Positions 7,848 through 16,595 of a DNA stretch of 64,000 nt are shown in pieces. Every line of letters starts with the position of its first letter. Within the stretch, counting starts at the first letter, position 1. The stretch lies in NCBI RefSeq assembly GCF_003751305.1, contig NZ_RJKV01000001.1, positions 911,586-975,585 of the forward strand, given 5' to 3'. The notes beneath the pieces are model-generated. The model ran no database searches. It was not told where the DNA came from and saw nothing but the letters and a program-made list of their open reading frames with translations. This DNA comes from Stenotrophomonas rhizophila (GTDB taxonomy: Bacteria > Pseudomonadota > Gammaproteobacteria > Xanthomonadales > Xanthomonadaceae). The position numbers and the translations under genes are program-made.

Positions 7848-10550
7848 ATGTCAGTACGTTGTTGCCGTGGGGCGACAGGCGCATCCGTGCCTGCACGTAC
7901 CCCCACCGCGTTGCGCCGCCGTGCGCTGGCGGTCTGTGTTTCGATGCTGGTCGCCGGGCAGGTGATGGCCCAGCAGAGCGATATCCAGGACACGAATGCC
8001 GCGACCCAGCTGGACACCGTCCAGGTGACGGGTACCCGCAGCAGCGTGACCCGTGCCCAGCAGATCAAACAGAATGCCGAGCAGATCGTCGATTCGATCG
8101 TGGCTGAGGACATCGGCAAACTGCCCGACAACAACGTCGCCGAAGCGCTGCAGCGCATCTCCGGCATCCAGATCACGCGCAACTACGGCGAAGGCAGCAC
8201 CATCGCCATCCGTGGCCTGACCCAGGTGCGCACCGAGCTCAATGGGCGTGACATCTTCACCGCCAATGACGGCCGCGGGCTGAGCTTCGAAGACGTGTCG
8301 GCCGAGCTGCTCGGTGGCGTCAACGTGTACAAGAATCCCTCGGCGGAGATGATCGAAGGTGGCCTCGGCGGCACCGTCGATCTGCGTACGCGCCTGCCGT
8401 TCGACTATGACGGCCGCAAGTTCGCCGGCAGCCTGCAGTACAACCACTACGATCTGGCCGATGACAGCAAGCCGGCCTTCTCGGGCATGTTCAGCGACCG
8501 CTGGCAGACCGGTATCGGCGAGGTGGGCCTGCTGGTGAACTACTCGCAGCAGACCAGCCCGTTCCGCCAGGACACGATTTCGCTGGAGCCGTGGTATTCG
8601 CAGACCGATCTGCCCGGTTTTGAAGGCACTGAGGTGTTCGTGCCGCACGGCGCCGGCATCAATACCACCGTGGGTGAGCGCAAGCGCCGCACCGGTGCGG
8701 TGGCGCTGCAGTGGCGCCCGCGCGACGACATCGAAGTGCAAGCGCAGGTGCTGCGCTCGGACTACGATTTCCGCTGGCAGGATTACTCCTTCTTCGCCTA
8801 CAGCGGCGGCGACGCCATGCAGGGCGCGCGCGACATCGTGGTCAACGACCGCAACGAACTGGTCAGCGGCGTGTTCCAGAACACCCCGGCCGATTCCAAC
8901 ACCAGCCTGACCCAGCGCAAGTCGATCACCACCGACTACTCGTTGGGGGCCAAGTGGACGGTGACCCCGAACCTGACCTTGAGTACTGATTTCCAGTACG
9001 TGGATGCCACCACCAAGGGCACGCGCTACATCGTGGGCACCGGCATGAATGCCACGCCCTTCTACACGATCGACCTGGGTGGCGACCTGCCGTACCTGGC
9101 CGTGACCGATGCCGCAGGCAACCAGGGGTATCTGACCGATCCAGCCAACTACGTCGGCTGGAAATTCCATCTGGACAACAAGGACGACAACAAGGGCACC
9201 GAGTTCGCCTGGCGTTCGGACATGGATCTGGCGTTCGACGATGGCTTCGCCCGCAGCTTCAAGGCCGGCGTGCGTTACACCGATCGCAAGGCCGAGAACC
9301 AGGGCAACGTGTGGCGCTTCATGTGGCTCGGTGCGCCGTTCGCCGACTTCCCGAACGTGGGCCTGGTGCCTAACCCGATCACCGACTTCTTCCGCGGCAA
9401 GAGCTATACCTTCGGCCCCACCCTGAGTGCGGCCGACGCGGCGGTGGAGAACTACGAGCAGACCCTGGCGGCGTTCGGCGCCGATCCGCTGGAATTCTCG
9501 CCGAACAACATCAACAACCAGCGCGAGAAGACCTACGCAGCGTATGGCGTGCTGCGGTTCGGCGCGGACGATTGGGGTGTTCCGTTCGATGGCAACGTCG
9601 GCGTGCGCGTGGTGCGCACCGAGGTCACCTCCGACGGCGTGCGCACCGGCACCGACATCGAAGGTGGCGGCCTGCTGCCGGTGAATGTGGCGCAGTCCTA
9701 TACCGACGTGCTGCCCAGCCTCAATCTGCGTTGGATGTTCACCGATCAGCTGCAGCTGCGCTTCGCCGCGTCCAAGGGCATCTCGCGCCCGGGCTTCGAC
9801 AAGCTCAACCCGAACCTGAGCCTGAGCGCGGCCGATGCCGGTGGCGGTGTGACCCGGCGGACCGGTTCGGCGGGCAACCCCAACCTCAAGCCGATGGAAG
9901 CCACCCAGTTCGACACCTCGCTGGAATGGTACTTCGGCCAGGGCTCGATGATGTACGGCACCGCGTTCTACAAGAAGGTTGACGGCTTCATCGCCAACGC
10001 CGTGTTCAACGAGGTGTACGCCGGCGAGAACTGGGAGATCACCCGCCCGGTCAATGGCGATGACGGCAAGATCAAGGGGGTGGAAGTGGGCTACACCCAG
10101 TTCTTCGACTTCCTGCCGGGTTGGATGAGCCATTTCGGCCTGCAGACCAACTACACCTACGTCGATTCCAAGGCGCCCAGCCCGAGCGCCACCGATACCA
10201 ACGGCAGCCAGCTGGTGGTGCCGCTGGAGGGGCTGTCCAAGAACAGCTACAACGTCATCCTCAGCTACGAAGTGCCGCGGTTCCAGGCGCGTGTGGCCTA
10301 CAACTGGCGCAGCGACTGGCTGATCACCACCGCCGGCAACGGGACCGGCAACCTGCCGGTCTACAACAAGGGCTTCGGCCAGCTGGATGCCTCGCTGCGG
10401 TTCAACATCAACGACGTGTGGTCGGTGTCGCTGGATGGCATGAACCTGCTCGATACCCGCAACGAGAGCTACCTGGGCTACACCACGCGCTACCGCGATT
10501 TCGTGATCAACGACCGTCGCTACGGCATCACCCTGCGCGCGAGCCTGTAA
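7848..10550 (+). CDS. TonB-dependent receptor, probable xyloglucan oligosaccharide transporter
   Basis: Outer-membrane receptor of the Xanthomonas/Caulobacter carbohydrate TonB family. The start is the ATG at 7848, with GGGAGGG at 7834-7840. The 900-residue product has a long N-terminal signal with an Arg-rich region and cleavage near QVMA (about residue 42). The plug domain follows (about 55-190), with the DIGKLPDNNVAEALQRISG and AIRGLTQVRTELNGRDI motifs of this family, then a 22-strand barrel ending in the usual aromatic C-terminal strand, here GITLRASL. It heads the xyloglucan gene cluster, so xyloglucan oligosaccharides are the likely cargo; this is inference from context. Confidence 0.92.
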   Translation: MSVRCCRGATGASVPARTPTALRRRALAVCVSMLVAGQVMAQQSDIQDTNAATQLDTVQVTGTRSSVTRAQQIKQNAEQIVDSIVAEDIGKLPDNNVAEALQRISGIQITRNYGEGSTIAIRGLTQVRTELNGRDIFTANDGRGLSFEDVSAELLGGVNVYKNPSAEMIEGGLGGTVDLRTRLPFDYDGRKFAGSLQYNHYDLADDSKPAFSGMFSDRWQTGIGEVGLLVNYSQQTSPFRQDTISLEPWYSQTDLPGFEGTEVFVPHGAGINTTVGERKRRTGAVALQWRPRDDIEVQAQVLRSDYDFRWQDYSFFAYSGGDAMQGARDIVVNDRNELVSGVFQNTPADSNTSLTQRKSITTDYSLGAKWTVTPNLTLSTDFQYVDATTKGTRYIVGTGMNATPFYTIDLGGDLPYLAVTDAAGNQGYLTDPANYVGWKFHLDNKDDNKGTEFAWRSDMDLAFDDGFARSFKAGVRYTDRKAENQGNVWRFMWLGAPFADFPNVGLVPNPITDFFRGKSYTFGPTLSAADAAVENYEQTLAAFGADPLEFSPNNINNQREKTYAAYGVLRFGADDWGVPFDGNVGVRVVRTEVTSDGVRTGTDIEGGGLLPVNVAQSYTDVLPSLNLRWMFTDQLQLRFAASKGISRPGFDKLNPNLSLSAADAGGGVTRRTGSAGNPNLKPMEATQFDTSLEWYFGQGSMMYGTAFYKKVDGFIANAVFNEVYAGENWEITRPVNGDDGKIKGVEVGYTQFFDFLPGWMSHFGLQTNYTYVDSKAPSPSATDTNGSQLVVPLEGLSKNSYNVILSYEVPRFQARVAYNWRSDWLITTAGNGTGNLPVYNKGFGQLDASLRFNINDVWSVSLDGMNLLDTRNESYLGYTTRYRDFVINDRRYGITLRASL

Positions 10551-10577
10551 CGCGCGTGATCGTCTGTCGGCCTTCCT

Positions 10578-10608
10578 GCTTCGTGGATCTTCCTCTCCAC
10601 CACGAAGC
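10578..10608 (+). terminator. possible hairpin after the receptor gene
   Basis: GCTTCGTGG (10578-10586) pairs with CCACGAAGC (10600-10608) around a 13-nt loop, 27 bp after the receptor stop. There is no T-run, so it may lower read-through or protect the receptor mRNA rather than end transcription. Confidence 0.35.
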
Positions 10609-10680
10609 GGGCAGGGCCGCAGTTCCTGCTCCAGGCGTGCGGCCGCGATGCCGCACGCCGCTCCACCGGGAGGCCCGTGC

Positions 10681-12918
10681 ATGACCCCCGCCGATTGCCT
10701 GATCTGGACGTTGCGTGCATCGGCCCATCCTGGCCGCTGCCGGGCAGGGTGGCTCGTGGTGTTGCTGGCCGTGTTTCCGCTCCTCGCCGCGGCAGCCCCC
10801 TACCAGTGGCAGAACGTGGCCATCGGTGGCGGTGGCTTCGTGACCGGGCTGGTGTTCCATCCGACCGAGCCGAACCTGCTTTACGCACGCACCGATGTCG
10901 GCGGTGCCTACCGGTGGGACCAGACCACCGGCCGCTGGAACGCGTTGACCGACTGGCTCGGCCGCGACGATGCCAACCTCACCGGCATCGAAAGCCTGGC
11001 CGTGGACGCCAGCGACCCGCAGCGCGTCTATCTGGCCGCGGGCACCTATACCAATCCTCGCGTCGGCAACGGCGCGATCCTGCGCTCGTCCGACCGCGGG
11101 ACCACCTTCACCCGCACCGATCTTCCGTTCAAGCTCGGTGGCAACGAGCTTTCGCGCGGCAATGGCGAACGGTTGGCGGTGGATCCGCATCAAGGCCGCA
11201 TCCTGCTGCTGGGCACGCGCAGCAACGGCCTGTGGCGCAGCGACGACCATGGCGCCCACTGGCGGGAAGTGACGAGCTTCCCGGCGATCGCGCGCAGTGC
11301 GCAGGCCAGTGCGCCGGCCTGGAACGGCACGCAGCAGATCGGCATCGTATTCGTGCAGTTCGATGCGCGCAGCGGCCGTGCCGGACATGCCACGCCGGTG
11401 ATCCATGCCGCTGTGTCGACCACGACCGGCCCCGCGCTGTACCGCTCCGACGATGCGGGACAGACGTGGCAGCCACTGCCCGGGCAGCCGCGTGGCCTGC
11501 GCCCCACCCGCATGGCGCAGGGCAGTGACGGACGCCTGTATATCGCCTATGCGGATCTGCCGGGCCCGGACAGCATGGGCAACGGCGCGCTGTGGCGGTT
11601 CGATCCCGCGCAGAGGCGCTGGCAGGACATCACGCCGGTCCCACAGTCCAGTGACACCCAGGGCGATGGTTTCGGGTGGGGCGGCGTCAGCGTGGAGGCC
11701 GGTAATCCGGACGTGGTGATGGCCAGCACCTTCAATCGCTTCGGCCCGCACGACGATATCTTCCGCAGTACCGATGGCGGTCGCAGCTGGGCGCCGGTCA
11801 TCGCAGGGGCGAGGTTCGAACACGACAACGCGCCCTGGACCGCGCACGCCTCCCCGCACTGGATCGCCGATGTGCAGATCGATCCGTTCGACCCGCGCCG
11901 GGTGCTGTTCGTCACTGGTTACGGACTCTGGGCGAGCCGCGATATCCGCGCCGCCGACGATGGCCAGCCGGTGCAGTGGTGGTTCCAGAATGATGGGCTG
12001 GAGGAAACGGTGCCGTTGGATCTGGTCAGCCCGGTACAGGGCGCGCACCTGCTCAGCGCACTGGGCGACATTGATGGCTTCCGCCACGATGACCTGGCGG
12101 TGTCGCCGTTGCAGTACGCCGGCCCCCGTCTGACCAACGGCGAGAGCATCGACGCTGCGGCGCTGGCACCCTCGCACGTGGTGCGTAGCGGCACCGTGCG
12201 GCATCGCCTGCACAACGAGGTCCGTGCAGCCTGGTCGGAGGATGGCGGGCGCACGTGGCAGACGTTCGTGAGTGAACCGCCGGACGGCGAGGGCGCCGGC
12301 CGCATCCGCATCGCCAGCGATGGCGGCCGGGTGCTGTGGCACACGCTGCGCGGCAGCCATTGGTACACCGATGACCATGGCCGGCACTGGCACGCCGTGC
12401 GCGGCCTGCCCGACAGTGCCGTGGTGATCGCGGACACCCGCACGCCTGCGCACTGGCATGCGTACGACGCCGCCAGTGGCGCGTTGCTGGGCAGCGACGA
12501 TGGGGGTGCCTCGTTCGTGGCCGACCACGTACGCCTGGCGCCGGCCCCGGCGCTGACGGCCGAGCTGCGCGCCGATCCGCAGCAGCCTGGGCTGGTGTAT
12601 GTCGCTGCCGGTCCGCAGGGGCTGCTGCGCTGGCGCGAAGGAGAGCTGCAACGCGTGGCGGGTGTGGACGTGGTTCACAGCCTTGGCGTCGGCAAGGGCG
12701 CCCCCGGTGGTGAGGTTGCCAGCGTGTTCATTGCCGGCACCATCGATGGCATCCAGGGGCTGTTCCGTTCCGATGACGGCGGTGCCCGGTGGCTGCGCAT
12801 CGATGACGCCGCGCACCAGTTCGGTCAGATTCAACGCGTCACCGGTGATCCGCGCCTGCATGGGCGTGTCTACTTCGCGACCGGTGGACGCGGCATCGTC
12901 TATGGAGATCCACAATGA
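10681..12918 (+). CDS. GH74 xyloglucanase
   Basis: Secreted endo-acting glycoside hydrolase expected to cut the beta-1,4-glucan backbone of xyloglucan. The start is the ATG at 10681 with CCGGGAGG at 10666-10673; an in-frame ATG at 10648 lacks one. The 745-residue product has a signal peptide (about 1-40, hydrophobic core LVVLLAVFPLLAAAA). The GH74 N-terminal signature follows: WQNVAIGGGGFVTGLVFHP, then YARTDVGGAYRWD with a conserved Asp. The rest is made of repeated propeller blades with SDDGG- or TDDHG-type turns. The stop overlaps the next start (ATGA), so the two are translationally coupled. Confidence 0.92.
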   Translation: MTPADCLIWTLRASAHPGRCRAGWLVVLLAVFPLLAAAAPYQWQNVAIGGGGFVTGLVFHPTEPNLLYARTDVGGAYRWDQTTGRWNALTDWLGRDDANLTGIESLAVDASDPQRVYLAAGTYTNPRVGNGAILRSSDRGTTFTRTDLPFKLGGNELSRGNGERLAVDPHQGRILLLGTRSNGLWRSDDHGAHWREVTSFPAIARSAQASAPAWNGTQQIGIVFVQFDARSGRAGHATPVIHAAVSTTTGPALYRSDDAGQTWQPLPGQPRGLRPTRMAQGSDGRLYIAYADLPGPDSMGNGALWRFDPAQRRWQDITPVPQSSDTQGDGFGWGGVSVEAGNPDVVMASTFNRFGPHDDIFRSTDGGRSWAPVIAGARFEHDNAPWTAHASPHWIADVQIDPFDPRRVLFVTGYGLWASRDIRAADDGQPVQWWFQNDGLEETVPLDLVSPVQGAHLLSALGDIDGFRHDDLAVSPLQYAGPRLTNGESIDAAALAPSHVVRSGTVRHRLHNEVRAAWSEDGGRTWQTFVSEPPDGEGAGRIRIASDGGRVLWHTLRGSHWYTDDHGRHWHAVRGLPDSAVVIADTRTPAHWHAYDAASGALLGSDDGGASFVADHVRLAPAPALTAELRADPQQPGLVYVAAGPQGLLRWREGELQRVAGVDVVHSLGVGKGAPGGEVASVFIAGTIDGIQGLFRSDDGGARWLRIDDAAHQFGQIQRVTGDPRLHGRVYFATGGRGIVYGDPQ

Positions 12919-14822
12919 AACGAGCATGTGCGCTGGCGGTATCGCTGTCGATGTTCACCGCGGCCGTGCAGGCCGAGCCGGTCCTGCCGCGGTTGTTTGC
13001 CGATGGCATGGTGCTGCAGCGCGATCAGCCGCTGCCGGTGTGGGGCACTGCCACGCCCGGCGCACGCCTGCAGGTCGGCATCGACGGAATGCGCGCCAGT
13101 GCCACGGTCGGTACGGACGGCAGCTGGAACGTCGTGTTGCCGCCGCACGCGGCCGGCGGCCCGTTCCAGCTGGAGATCGCGGGCGACGGGCGCGCGCTGC
13201 AGGTGCGCGACGTCCTGTTCGGCGATGTCTGGCTGGCCAGCGGTCAATCCAACATGGAGTGGCCGCTGCACGATACGCAGGGCGCCGCGGTGGCCATCGC
13301 CGCAGCGAACGACACGCAGCTGCGGCATTTCAAGATTCCCAAATCCTGGTCCGGGCAGCCGGAGACGGCGCTGGCCGGTGGCCACTGGCTGCCGGCGACC
13401 CCTGCCAACGCGGGCAACTTCTCCGCGGTCGCCTACTACTTCGCGCGCGAGCTGCGGCAGCACACCGGGGTGCCGATCGGCATCATCGACAGCAGCTGGG
13501 GCGGCAGCGCCATCGAGGCCTGGATGCCGGCGGCGATCCAGGGCATCGACGCCGCCACGCTGGCCACGCGGATGCAGGCGCAGCGTGAGCGCGATGCCCG
13601 CACGCTGGTGCAGGTACGGCAGCGCCTTGCCCGCTGGACCACGTTCGATGAGCAGCCGCAGTGGTCGGCGGCGCCGTTCGATGACAAGGACTGGGAGGCC
13701 GCCACGCTTCCCGGCCTGTGGGAAACCGGCGGCTATGCCGGCATGGACGGTATCGGCTGGTACCGCGCCGAATTCACCCTGAGTGCCGCGCAGGCAGCGC
13801 AGTCCGGCAGCCTCGGGGTCGGGCGGATCGACGATTCGGACCGCACCTTCGTCAATGGCGTGCAGGTCGGCGCGACGACCATGGCCTGGAACACGCCCCG
13901 GGTGTATCCGCTGGCGGCCGGCCAGCTGCACGCCGGTCGCAACGTGGTCGCGGTGCGGGTCGAGGACCTGGGCGGTGGCGGCGGCATCCACGGCGAGGCG
14001 GCCGAGCTGTTCGTCCGCCTGGCCGATGGCAGCCAGCTGCCGCTGCAGCGCTGGCGGTTCCGCCCCGCCGCGGTCACGGTCGCGCTGGACGATGACAAGA
14101 ACCAGACCCCGACGCTGCTGTACAACCGCATGATCCATCCGCTGCCGCCGTTCCCGATCAAGGGCGTGATCTGGTACCAGGGCGAGAGCAATGCGACCGA
14201 CACCGGGGCGTTCGCTTACCGCGACCAGTTCAAGGCCTTGATCCAGCAGTGGCGGCAGGACTGGAACGCACCGGCGCTGCCGTTTGTCTGGGTGCAGCTG
14301 GCCAGCTTCGGCGCGGGCGCCGATCACGGAGACCAGAGCCCATGGGCGGTGCTGCGCGAATCGCAATCGGCGGCGCTGTCGCTGCCGCACACCGCGCAGG
14401 CGGTCAGCATCGACCTGGGCAATGCGACGGATATCCATCCGCGCAACAAGCGCGATGTCGGCGCACGGCTGGCGCTGGCCGCCCGGCACGCGGCGTATGG
14501 CGAAACGCTGGACTACAGCGGTCCGGTGCAGCGTGCCGTCCGCTTCGATCACGGCCAGGCTGTGATCACCTTCGACCTGATGGGCAGCACGCTGGCGGTA
14601 CGCGGCGGTGGCACGCAGCCGCAGGGCTTCACCGTGGCCGGTGCCGACCGGCGCTTCCACCCGGCGAAGGCGCGGATCGACGGTGATCGCGTGATCCTCC
14701 ACAGCGAGGCGGTCGCCACGCCGGTCGCCGTGCGCTATGCCTGGCGCGAGAATCCGGCCGACGCCGACCTGATCAATTCGCAACAGCTGCCGGCCTCGCC
14801 GTTCCGCAGCGATACCTGGTGA
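12915..14822 (+). CDS. CE20-type xyloglucan acetylesterase
   Basis: Periplasmic SGNH-fold esterase, probably removing acetyl groups from the galactose side chains of xyloglucan. The signal peptide ends near VQA at residue 19-20. The catalytic Ser112 lies in GQSNMEWP, the WYQGESNA block near 420-427, and the Asp506/His508 pair in the ATDIHPRNK segment. A beta-sandwich carbohydrate-binding-like domain (about 240-380) is inserted inside the esterase domain. This split architecture matches the CE20 family founded on the Xanthomonas citri xyloglucan enzyme. Older annotation would call it sialate O-acetylesterase. It is coupled to the GH74 gene by a four-base overlap. Confidence 0.88.
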   Translation: MKRACALAVSLSMFTAAVQAEPVLPRLFADGMVLQRDQPLPVWGTATPGARLQVGIDGMRASATVGTDGSWNVVLPPHAAGGPFQLEIAGDGRALQVRDVLFGDVWLASGQSNMEWPLHDTQGAAVAIAAANDTQLRHFKIPKSWSGQPETALAGGHWLPATPANAGNFSAVAYYFARELRQHTGVPIGIIDSSWGGSAIEAWMPAAIQGIDAATLATRMQAQRERDARTLVQVRQRLARWTTFDEQPQWSAAPFDDKDWEAATLPGLWETGGYAGMDGIGWYRAEFTLSAAQAAQSGSLGVGRIDDSDRTFVNGVQVGATTMAWNTPRVYPLAAGQLHAGRNVVAVRVEDLGGGGGIHGEAAELFVRLADGSQLPLQRWRFRPAAVTVALDDDKNQTPTLLYNRMIHPLPPFPIKGVIWYQGESNATDTGAFAYRDQFKALIQQWRQDWNAPALPFVWVQLASFGAGADHGDQSPWAVLRESQSAALSLPHTAQAVSIDLGNATDIHPRNKRDVGARLALAARHAAYGETLDYSGPVQRAVRFDHGQAVITFDLMGSTLAVRGGGTQPQGFTVAGADRRFHPAKARIDGDRVILHSEAVATPVAVRYAWRENPADADLINSQQLPASPFRSDTW

Positions 14823-14839
14823 CCACAAGGACCCCGTGC

Positions 14840-16549
14840 ATGTCTCCGACCACATACCCGCTTCCGCTGTTCCCGCGCCGCCTGCTGCTGCCGGCCGCCT
14901 TGCTCTGCCTGCTGGCTGGGTGTGAGCAGGCACCGGCACCGACACCGGCCGAGGGCTCCACGCCGCCGGCTACGGCCGCGGCCGGCAAACCGGGGACGTC
15001 CGACGTCGCCAGGCAGGCGCCGATCCCGCAGTTCATCAGCAAGGACGGCAGGCACGCGCTGCTGGTGGATGGCGAGCCGTTCCTGGTGCTGGGCGCACAG
15101 GTCAACAACTCCAGCAACTACGCGGCCGCGCTGGATGCGGTGTGGCCGGCGGTGAAGATCATCGGCGCCAACACCGTGCAGGTGCCGATCGCCTGGGAGC
15201 AGATCGAGCCGGAGGAGGGCAAGTTTGATTTTTCCTTCGTCGATACGCTGCTGCAGCAGGCGCGCGAGCATGACGTGCGGCTGGTACTGTTGTGGTTCGC
15301 GACCTGGAAGAACAATGGCCCGGCCTACGCGCCGCGCTGGGTGAAGACCGACAACACCCGCTTCCCGCGGGTGGTGACCCGCGACGGGCGCAGTATCGGC
15401 TCGCTGTCGCCGCATGCGCCGGCCACGCTGGAGGCGGACCGCAAGGCGTTCGTTGCCTTCATGCAGCACCTCAAAGCGGCTGACCCCCAGCGGACGGTGA
15501 TCATGGTGCAGCCGGAGAACGAGCCGGGCACCTACGGCAGCGTGCGCGATTTCTCGCCGATGGCGCAGCAACTGTTCGACGGCCCGGTGCCGGCCGAACT
15601 GCTGCAGAAACTCGGCAAGTCACCCGGCACCTGGGCACAGGTGTTCGGCGCCGATGCCGATGAGTTCTTCCACGCCTGGTCGATCGGGCGCTTCATCGAT
15701 CAGGTCACCGAGGCGGGCAAGGCGGTGTATCCGCTGCCGATGTACGTCAACGGCGCGCTGCGCGGGCCGTTCAATCCCGGTCAGCCCGGCCAGTACGCCA
15801 GTGGCGGCCCGACCGACAACGTGCTCGATGTGTGGAAGGCCGCAGGTCCGCACATCGATTTCCTGGCGCCGGACATCTACATGCCCGAGTACCGCATGTA
15901 CACCACGGTGCTGGAGCGCTATGCGCGGCCGGACAACGCGCTGTTCGTCGCCGAGACCGGCAACGCACCGCCGTATGCGCGCTACCTGTTCCCGACCCTG
16001 GGGCACGACGGCATCGGCTGGTCCACGTTCGGCATCGATTTCAGCCATTACAGCAACTACCCGCTGGGCGCGAAAAAGGTCGACGAGGAAACATTGGCGC
16101 CGTTTGCCACCGGCTTCCAGCTGGTCAGCCTGGGCATGCGCCCGTTCGCCAAGGCCTCGGCCGAAGGCAAGCTGCATGGCGTGGCCGAAGAAGCCGGCCA
16201 GGCCGTGCAGGACGTGCCGCTCAACGCGCGCTGGCGCGCCACCGTCACCTATGGCGTGCCGCAGTTCTGGTTCCAGGGCCAGCCGCCGGGCAATCCCGAG
16301 CCGATCGGCAGCGCGCTGATCGCCGAGCTTGGCCCGGACGAATTCCTGATCACCGCCCAGCACGCGCGGGTCACCCTGCACCCGGCCGGAGAGGCCACCG
16401 CGAACATGGTGCTCGACCGTGCCGAAGAGGGGTTCTACAAGGACGGCCAGTGGCAGTTCCAGCGCAACTGGAACGGCGACCAGACCGACTACGGCTTGAA
16501 CTTCACCACTGCGCCGCAGCTGCTCAAGGTCACGCTGGCGACGTATTGA
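14840..16549 (+). CDS. GH35 beta-galactosidase lipoprotein (DUF5597 type)
   Basis: Beta-galactosidase expected to remove galactose from xyloglucan oligosaccharides. The preferred start is the ATG at 14840, preceded by AAGGA and giving a lipoprotein signal with lipobox LLAGC (Cys28); an in-frame GTG at 14819 would place seven residues before it. The TIM barrel holds the acid/base Glu in [10 protein letters not shown] (near 237) and a candidate nucleophile Glu in FVAETGNAP (near 377). A C-terminal DUF5597-like domain ends the 569-residue protein. Lipidation suggests periplasmic membrane attachment. The gene begins 17 bp after the esterase stop. Confidence 0.88.
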   Translation: MSPTTYPLPLFPRRLLLPAALLCLLAGCEQAPAPTPAEGSTPPATAAAGKPGTSDVARQAPIPQFISKDGRHALLVDGEPFLVLGAQVNNSSNYAAALDAVWPAVKIIGANTVQVPIAWEQIEPEEGKFDFSFVDTLLQQAREHDVRLVLLWFATWKNNGPAYAPRWVKTDNTRFPRVVTRDGRSIGSLSPHAPATLEADRKAFVAFMQHLKAADPQRTVIMVQPENEPGTYGSVRDFSPMAQQLFDGPVPAELLQKLGKSPGTWAQVFGADADEFFHAWSIGRFIDQVTEAGKAVYPLPMYVNGALRGPFNPGQPGQYASGGPTDNVLDVWKAAGPHIDFLAPDIYMPEYRMYTTVLERYARPDNALFVAETGNAPPYARYLFPTLGHDGIGWSTFGIDFSHYSNYPLGAKKVDEETLAPFATGFQLVSLGMRPFAKASAEGKLHGVAEEAGQAVQDVPLNARWRATVTYGVPQFWFQGQPPGNPEPIGSALIAELGPDEFLITAQHARVTLHPAGEATANMVLDRAEEGFYKDGQWQFQRNWNGDQTDYGLNFTTAPQLLKVTLATY

Positions 16550-16595
16550 ACCGGGGGTGTCCGCACCCGCGCAACGAATGAGAAGGGAGCACTGA

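Noticed and set aside
7851-10682. A 943-codon open frame on the minus strand opposite the TonB receptor gene
   Set aside because: It mirrors a high-GC gene and has no recognisable family motifs, whereas the plus strand has clear receptor signatures; it is a codon-bias shadow.
10528-12927. A 799-codon open frame opposite the GH74 gene
   Set aside because: Shadow of the GH74 gene; no signal, domain or ribosome site.
12900-14945. A 681-codon open frame opposite the esterase gene
   Set aside because: Same shadow effect; it also spans gene borders on the real strand.
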